Origin: Oscillospiraceae bacterium
GTDB lineage: Bacteria; Bacillota; Clostridia; Oscillospirales; Ruminococcaceae
Direction: 5' to 3'
Assembly (NCBI GenBank): GCA_031285945.1
Contig: JAITVF010000003.1
Location: 1-10,810 of the forward strand
DNA length: 10,810 nt
Shown: piece by piece, positions 6,679 through 10,810 of the stretch
How the letters are laid out: every line of letters begins with the position of its first letter
Numbering within the stretch: the first letter of the stretch is position 1
Made by a program: the position numbers and the translations under genes
Notes under the pieces: generated by a model
Databases searched by the model: none
What the model was told of the DNA's origin: nothing
Seen by the model: the letters and a program-made list of their open reading frames with translations, nothing else

Positions 6679-8256
6679 TTGTACAGACTTGTAATTGTGG
6701 AAGACGAGCGGGATGTTCGCAAAAGGCTGGTCGGCATGATCGAAAGGGCGGGCGGAGCCTTTGAGCTGGTGGCCGAGTACGAAAACGGCGTAGACGCCTA
6801 CGAGTCGGTGCTTACCGACAATCCCGACCTTATTATAACCGATATACGGGTGCCCTACATAAACGGGATCGAGCTTTCAAAGAAGGTTCGGGATGTTCTG
6901 CCGTTGTGCAAGATTATAATAATAACCGGCTACAGCGAGTTTGACTACGCAAGGGAAGCCGCCAATCTGGGGGTTATGGGCTTTGTGAGCAAGCCGATAA
7001 CCCCGGATGCCGTAGCTGCCCTGCTTGAAAAGACCCGCGTTTCGCTGGACGGGCAGTACGTGACCGCCGAGAGCCTTTCGAGGCTTGAGGATTTTTATCA
7101 CAGCAGCCTTCCCGTTATCCGGGAAAACGATCTCTGCCGCCTTTCGGGGATGAACGGCCTTCCCCCCGAGCTCGAAAAAAAGCCTGTATACAACAGGATA
7201 GACTTGGCTTATGAGTTTTTCCTCTTTTGCCTGTTCGATCTAGACGAGGCCCAGGCCGGACGGGAGGAGCGCCACGAGCTTGCCTTTCCCTCCATTCGCG
7301 GCCTTGTGGTGGAGGCGATGGGAAGCCTTTGGGATTTTGAGCTTTTCAGCCGGTACGACAAGCTTTGCCTTATGATAAAATCCCACACTCTTCCCGATAC
7401 CTCCGAGATTGAGCGCCGTCTCGAAAAGATCATACTGCGCCACTCAGACGTTTCGGTGAGCGTAGGAATAAGCAACGTGCACCGGGACCATAATTTTGCG
7501 ACAATGCGCCGCGAGGCCATGCGGGCACTCGAGTACCGCAGCGTGATGGGCGGCAGGAAGGCGTTTTTCTACGGCAACACGGCTACCCCCTCGCAGATAC
7601 GGCTTATAGACGATGAATCGGTCAGAGAGCTTGGATATTTGCTGCGATTTCGCCCCGAGGAAGAATATTTAGCAGTCCTGGGCGGGCTTCGCCACACTCT
7701 CGAGGGGGTTGGAATGGGCTCGTATTATTACGCCCTCACGGGGATACTCAACGTTCTGATAAAGGCTTGCGACGACCTTGGCAGCCTATACCTCAGCCAT
7801 GGCGGCCAGGAGGGAATTTACCGCCGTCTCTTTGAGATACGCACTACAGGCGAGGCCTTCGCCTTCTTCGGCGAGCTTTCCAGGGAGATTCGCACCCTCA
7901 ACGACGGGGTGCTGGTCGAAGGGATGGAGCGCAACCTCCACAAAGTGCTCTCGTATATGGACGCTCATTATTGCGACGCTGATCTAAGCTTTGAGTCCCT
8001 TGCCGGCGAGATCGGTTTTTCTGTCAGCTACATAAGCGCGCTTCTTAAAAAGAAGATGGGCACCTCCTTTGTAAGGCACCTGACCGCTCTGCGGATGGAG
8101 CGGGCCAGGGAGCTGCTTCGCGGCTCTGGCAAGATAGTGGAGGTGGCCGAGCAGCTGGGATACTCGGACCCCTATTACTTCAGCCACTGCTTTAAGCGGT
8201 ACACCGGCCTTTCGCCCAGGGAGTATCGCGGACGTGAGCCGGTCGCGGCGCCATGA
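6679..8256 (+). CDS. YesN-like response regulator, receiver plus AraC-type HTH
   Basis: A 525-residue response regulator, long for the class but normal for YesN-type proteins. Numbered from TTG 6679: receiver domain 1-120 with acidic pocket Glu8-Asp9-Glu10, phosphoacceptor Asp55 (ITDIRVP), Thr83 (IITGYSEFDYA) and Lys105 (SKP). The middle region (about 175-300) resembles the degenerate cyclase-like segment of YesN regulators ('VSVGIS', then 'REAMRALEYR' and 'FFYGN'). The AraC-type domain with two helix-turn-helix motifs is at about 418-517 ('SYISALLKKKMGTSF', 'ELGYSDPYYFSHCFKRYTG'-like ending, 'SPREYR'). Phosphorylated by the downstream kinase, it would activate target promoters in the cytoplasm. 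TTG 6679 is preferred: a GGAGGGAGGGG tract (6661-6671) ends 7 bases before it and MYRLVIVEDE is the canonical receiver start. The in-frame ATG 6547 lies in the hairpin region and would add 44 unrelated residues. The stop overlaps the kinase start by ATGA. Confidence 0.93.
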   Translation: MYRLVIVEDERDVRKRLVGMIERAGGAFELVAEYENGVDAYESVLTDNPDLIITDIRVPYINGIELSKKVRDVLPLCKIIIITGYSEFDYAREAANLGVMGFVSKPITPDAVAALLEKTRVSLDGQYVTAESLSRLEDFYHSSLPVIRENDLCRLSGMNGLPPELEKKPVYNRIDLAYEFFLFCLFDLDEAQAGREERHELAFPSIRGLVVEAMGSLWDFELFSRYDKLCLMIKSHTLPDTSEIERRLEKIILRHSDVSVSVGISNVHRDHNFATMRREAMRALEYRSVMGGRKAFFYGNTATPSQIRLIDDESVRELGYLLRFRPEEEYLAVLGGLRHTLEGVGMGSYYYALTGILNVLIKACDDLGSLYLSHGGQEGIYRRLFEIRTTGEAFAFFGELSREIRTLNDGVLVEGMERNLHKVLSYMDAHYCDADLSFESLAGEIGFSVSYISALLKKKMGTSFVRHLTALRMERARELLRGSGKIVEVAEQLGYSDPYYFSHCFKRYTGLSPREYRGREPVAAP

Positions 8257-9962
8257 GGCGGTTTATGGATTATTTCCGCCGCAGGTCGGTGGGGTTTATT
8301 ATAATAGCTTCCTGCGTTGCAATTGTGCTTGCGCTGGTATTTTCGATAGTATTCGCTACCTTTACAAGCTTTCAGAACAGCACCAGGGAGGCGGTTGGAA
8401 CCCAGACCAGGGAGCTGAGCGGGCAGATAGTGTACAACTACGAGCGGTATATAGCAACTGTAATAGAAACCTCCAATATAATCCGGACCGATATCTCCCG
8501 CTACGGGGGCCGGCTTGCCTTTTCGGCCTTTTTGGCCGAGATAGTGCATTTAAACAGCGATATCGTAAAGCTTTCGCTTTACGATTACCCGACCGGCGTC
8601 TGCATAGCCTCCTCCGACCGGCAGGAGGCGGAAAGCGCCGCCGACTATCGCTCCAGCGACTGGTTTTCCAAGGCGGCGGACGACCCCACAATCCATGTAT
8701 TTACCGGGCCGTATACGGTTGAAGAGGGCGATTACCGGGTAAATATAAGCAAGCCCATACAGATATGGGACGGCCGAAGCATGGGCGTTCTTAAAATAGA
8801 GATAAGCTTTCAAAACTTTATAGAGCTTGCCGGAAGAGCCAATCTTGGCGAGGGCGGTCACATCACAATAATAGATTCTGATTACAACGTAGTCTATTCC
8901 TCGACAGGCCAGAAGGAGGCGGTTGAGGAAGCGGCGGTCTTACGGGAGATAGTGCTTGGCTCTAAGGAGGCGAGGGTGGGCGGTCACAATATGAACGTCT
9001 TTGTCGACACCCTCTCCAATACCAAGTGGCGGATTTGCGTCTTTACAAATATAGACGGGCTTGCGGCCATAGAGCGGGATTTTCTTATTAGAGTCGTGCT
9101 TGTATCCTTTATGGTTTTAACGGTGGGAATATTTTTGTTCTGGTCGGCCTCCAGGATGATTATAACCCCAATGAAACAGCTGGAGCAGGCCATGCGCAAG
9201 GTGGAAAAGGCCGACTGGTTCCGTATGGAGGAGGTGGACCTGATAGCCTCGCGGGAGGTGCAGGCATTAACCCTGCGCTTTAACAAAATGATGCGAAAAA
9301 TAGCCGAGCTGATGGAGAGGCTGATCGCCGAGCAGAACGCTCAGCGCAAATCCGAGCTCAAGGCGCTGCAAAATCAGATCAACCCCCATTTTCTTTATAA
9401 CACCCTGGATTCGACCGTCTGGCTTATCGAGAACAACAAAAACCGGGAAGCGGGGGAGATGGTGGTCTCCCTCGCGAGGCTCTTCCGCCTGAGCATCTCA
9501 AAGGATCGCGAGGTAATACCCCTTAGAGACGAGCTTGAGCACGCGCGCAGCTACCTGCTTATTCAGAGCATACGCTACGCCGATTGCTTCGATTACGAGT
9601 TCGATATTGGCGAGGGGGTGCTCGACTGTCTCACAATGAAGCTCATATTGCAGCCGATTATAGAAAACTCCATTTACCACGGGCTTAAGAACAAAATTGA
9701 CCGGGGTAAAATAACTATATCCGCAAGACGCGAGGGAGAATGGCTTTATCTTTCCGTTTCCGACAACGGCTACGGAATGCGCCCACAGACTATAGAGGGG
9801 CTTTACGCCTCCTTCGCCGACGGCGTTGTAAGCGACAGCGTGGGCTTAAAGAACATCTATCAGCGGGTTATGATCTACTATGGCGGGAACGCCGAAATGC
9901 GTATAGAAAGCAGGCTGGACGAGGGAACGGAAATTACGGTAAAGGAGCCGCTTACCTCATGA
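8253..9962 (+). CDS. YesM-like sensor histidine kinase with dCache sensor
   Basis: A 569-residue membrane sensor kinase. A short basic N terminus (MRRFMDYFRRR) precedes transmembrane helix 1 (about 13-36). A large extracellular region (about 38-275) reads as a double-Cache sensor, with 'DYRSSDWF' at 131-138 and 'MGVLKIEIS' at 177-185. Helix 2 is at about 277-299, then HAMP (about 300-355) and a coiled-coil linker (350-370). The His_kinase domain carries QNQINPHFLYN (373-383) with phosphorylated His379. The ATPase has the N box around Asn472 (LQPIIENS), DNGYGM (504-509) and SVGLKNIYQR (529-538). It would autophosphorylate and pass phosphate to Asp55 of the upstream regulator. Its ATG overlaps the regulator stop (ATGA, 8253-8256); no strong ribosome binding site is visible, so translation is probably coupled. 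ATG 8265 is a possible alternative start. The downstream lipoprotein gene overlaps its stop in the same way. The ligand cannot be told from the sequence; a sugar presented by the downstream protein is a reasonable guess. Confidence 0.93.
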   Translation: MRRFMDYFRRRSVGFIIIASCVAIVLALVFSIVFATFTSFQNSTREAVGTQTRELSGQIVYNYERYIATVIETSNIIRTDISRYGGRLAFSAFLAEIVHLNSDIVKLSLYDYPTGVCIASSDRQEAESAADYRSSDWFSKAADDPTIHVFTGPYTVEEGDYRVNISKPIQIWDGRSMGVLKIEISFQNFIELAGRANLGEGGHITIIDSDYNVVYSSTGQKEAVEEAAVLREIVLGSKEARVGGHNMNVFVDTLSNTKWRICVFTNIDGLAAIERDFLIRVVLVSFMVLTVGIFLFWSASRMIITPMKQLEQAMRKVEKADWFRMEEVDLIASREVQALTLRFNKMMRKIAELMERLIAEQNAQRKSELKALQNQINPHFLYNTLDSTVWLIENNKNREAGEMVVSLARLFRLSISKDREVIPLRDELEHARSYLLIQSIRYADCFDYEFDIGEGVLDCLTMKLILQPIIENSIYHGLKNKIDRGKITISARREGEWLYLSVSDNGYGMRPQTIEGLYASFADGVVSDSVGLKNIYQRVMIYYGGNAEMRIESRLDEGTEITVKEPLTS

Positions 9963-10810
9963 GAAAAAGAAGCCTTATCGCCTGCGCGGCGACGGCGGCC
10001 CTATTTTTAAGCGCCGTGTTGTCGGGCTGCGCGAAAGAGGGGGCGGAAGTCGCCTTTTTGATTTATGACAGCGACGACACATTTATAGCCGAGACGATGG
10101 CTGCGATCGAGGCTAACGCTTCCTTTGGCGTTCCTATCAAGATCAGGGACGCCGAGAATTCTCAGGCGGTACAGAATCAGCAGATAGTGGAGCTGCTTGA
10201 TTCCGGCGCCGATCTCCTGGTAGTTAACGCGGTTGATCGCCTCGCGTGCAGCGCCATTGTGGAAAAGTGCGCCGCCGAGGGCGCCGGCGTTATCTTTTTT
10301 AACCGCGAGCCCGCCGGGGACGCTCTTGCGGGCGAGAAGGTTCACTACGTGGGCGCGGCGGCGGATAGCCTGGGAAAAAAGCAGGCCGATATGGTGGCCG
10401 GGCTGTTCGGATCTTTTTTGGGCGGGACTTACGACAAAAACGCGGACGGTGTGATTCAGCTTGTAATTATAAAAGGGGAACAGGGGCATCAGGACGCTGA
10501 AAAACGCACCGAGCACTGCGTGAGCCGCCTGCAAGAGCTGGGCTACTCGGCGGAGGTTCTGGCGGTTGAGGTGGCCGACTGGGTTCGCAGGGAGGGCGCC
10601 GGGGCCATGGAGCGGCTTTACGGCCGGTTCGGCGAAGAGATCGAGCTGGTTTTTTCCAACAACGACGACATGGCCCTCGGCGCAATCGATTACCTGCTGG
10701 AGGAAAATATCTTCAGCCCCCGCTCCGCGGGGGAATACCGCCAGCCCTTTGTGCTGGTAGGGGTGGACGGCACCGGGGTAGGGCTCGAGGCTATAGAGAG
10801 CGGTCTTTTG
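9959..10810 (+). CDS. MglB-like galactose/glucose-binding lipoprotein, 5' part (truncated by window end)
   Basis: 284 codons are visible and the frame stays open to the last base. A lipoprotein signal peptide (MRKRS, hydrophobic stretch 6-22) ends in lipobox LSGC with Cys24 as the lipidated residue. The rest follows the periplasmic-binding-protein-1 fold of E. coli MglB. By motif alignment the sugar ligands are kept: Asp40 and Phe42 (Asp14/Phe16), Asn90 (Asn91), His177, Asp179 and Arg183 (152/154/158), Trp208 (Trp183), Asn235 (Asn211) and Asp270 (Asp236). The calcium loop is also present: Asp159, Asn161, Asp163, Gln167, with Glu229 for Glu205. This supports binding of glucose or galactose. 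It should be anchored outside the membrane. Its ATG overlaps the kinase stop (ATGA, 9959-9962), with AAAGGAG at 9941-9947. It may feed an ABC importer encoded beyond the window, or hand sugar to the kinase sensor; which one cannot be decided here. I leave the symbol empty because a sensor-only paralogue is possible. Confidence 0.92.
   Translation, partial: MRKRSLIACAATAALFLSAVLSGCAKEGAEVAFLIYDSDDTFIAETMAAIEANASFGVPIKIRDAENSQAVQNQQIVELLDSGADLLVVNAVDRLACSAIVEKCAAEGAGVIFFNREPAGDALAGEKVHYVGAAADSLGKKQADMVAGLFGSFLGGTYDKNADGVIQLVIIKGEQGHQDAEKRTEHCVSRLQELGYSAEVLAVEVADWVRREGAGAMERLYGRFGEEIELVFSNNDDMALGAIDYLLEENIFSPRSAGEYRQPFVLVGVDGTGVGLEAIESGLL

Noticed and set aside
8234..8722. 162-codon + strand frame overlapping the kinase start
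   Set aside because: It is in a different frame within the kinase gene, with no plausible product. The kinase frame carries transmembrane, HAMP and ATPase motifs.
1..10810. CRISPR array, tRNA/rRNA genes, insertion sequences or phage genes
   Set aside because: I saw no regularly spaced repeats, cloverleaf-like sequences, transposase motifs or terminal inverted repeats; the window is almost fully occupied by recognised metabolic and signalling genes.

Overview
The window is a GC-rich stretch in which every supported gene lies on the + strand. It most resembles a chromosome segment of an anaerobic, gut-type member of the Bacillota (Clostridia, Oscillospirales-like). The evidence is the purine/hydantoin catabolic gene set with a selenium-dependent type xanthine dehydrogenase, strong AGGAGG-like ribosome binding sites, YesN/YesM-type two-component genes and a lipoprotein-type sugar-binding protein. 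The taxonomic reading is an inference; there is no rRNA or other marker gene here.

Region 1 (1-3897) is a tight catabolic operon: the 3' end of a YgeY-type M20 hydrolase, then YgeW (knotted carbamoyltransferase), carbamate kinase, and a HyuA-type dihydropyrimidinase/hydantoinase. A 7-bp stem-loop with a T-rich tail follows hyuA. Region 2 (3956-6529) is one large [2Fe-2S]/molybdopterin hydroxylase of the selenium-dependent xanthine dehydrogenase family (XdhD-like). Together these match the anaerobic uric acid/oxopurine degradation cluster described in E. coli and gut Firmicutes. The hydroxylase acts on the purine ring. The cyclic amidohydrolase opens a ring intermediate. YgeY and YgeW process ureido/diaminopropionate-type intermediates. 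Carbamate kinase turns the released carbamoyl phosphate into ATP. The diaminopropionate ammonia-lyase (YgeX), the FAD subunit and the selenium/Mo accessory genes are not in the window and may lie outside it.

Region 3 (6530-6678) is a 149-bp intergenic region with a strong 11-bp hairpin, a second adjacent hairpin with a competing pairing, a TATACT box and a perfect 10-bp palindrome. It separates the purine block from a new transcription unit.

Region 4 (6679-10810) is a sugar-sensing style unit: a YesN-like response regulator with AraC-type DNA-binding domain, a YesM-like dCache histidine kinase, and a galactose/glucose-binding lipoprotein (MglB family) cut off by the window end. Each junction is an ATGA 4-base overlap, so the three proteins are probably made together. 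The binding protein keeps all the sugar and calcium ligands of E. coli MglB that fall within the visible part. Region 4 is probably a separate functional module (sugar sensing/uptake) that happens to follow the purine block, although shared regulation cannot be excluded.

Three genes have non-obvious starts: hyuA at ATG 2515, the hydroxylase at TTG 3956, and the response regulator at TTG 6679. I found no tRNA, rRNA, CRISPR array, insertion sequence or selenocysteine (in-frame TGA) codon. The pathway itself is known. The least explained elements are the structured 6530-6678 leader and the coupling of an MglB-type protein to the two-component system.
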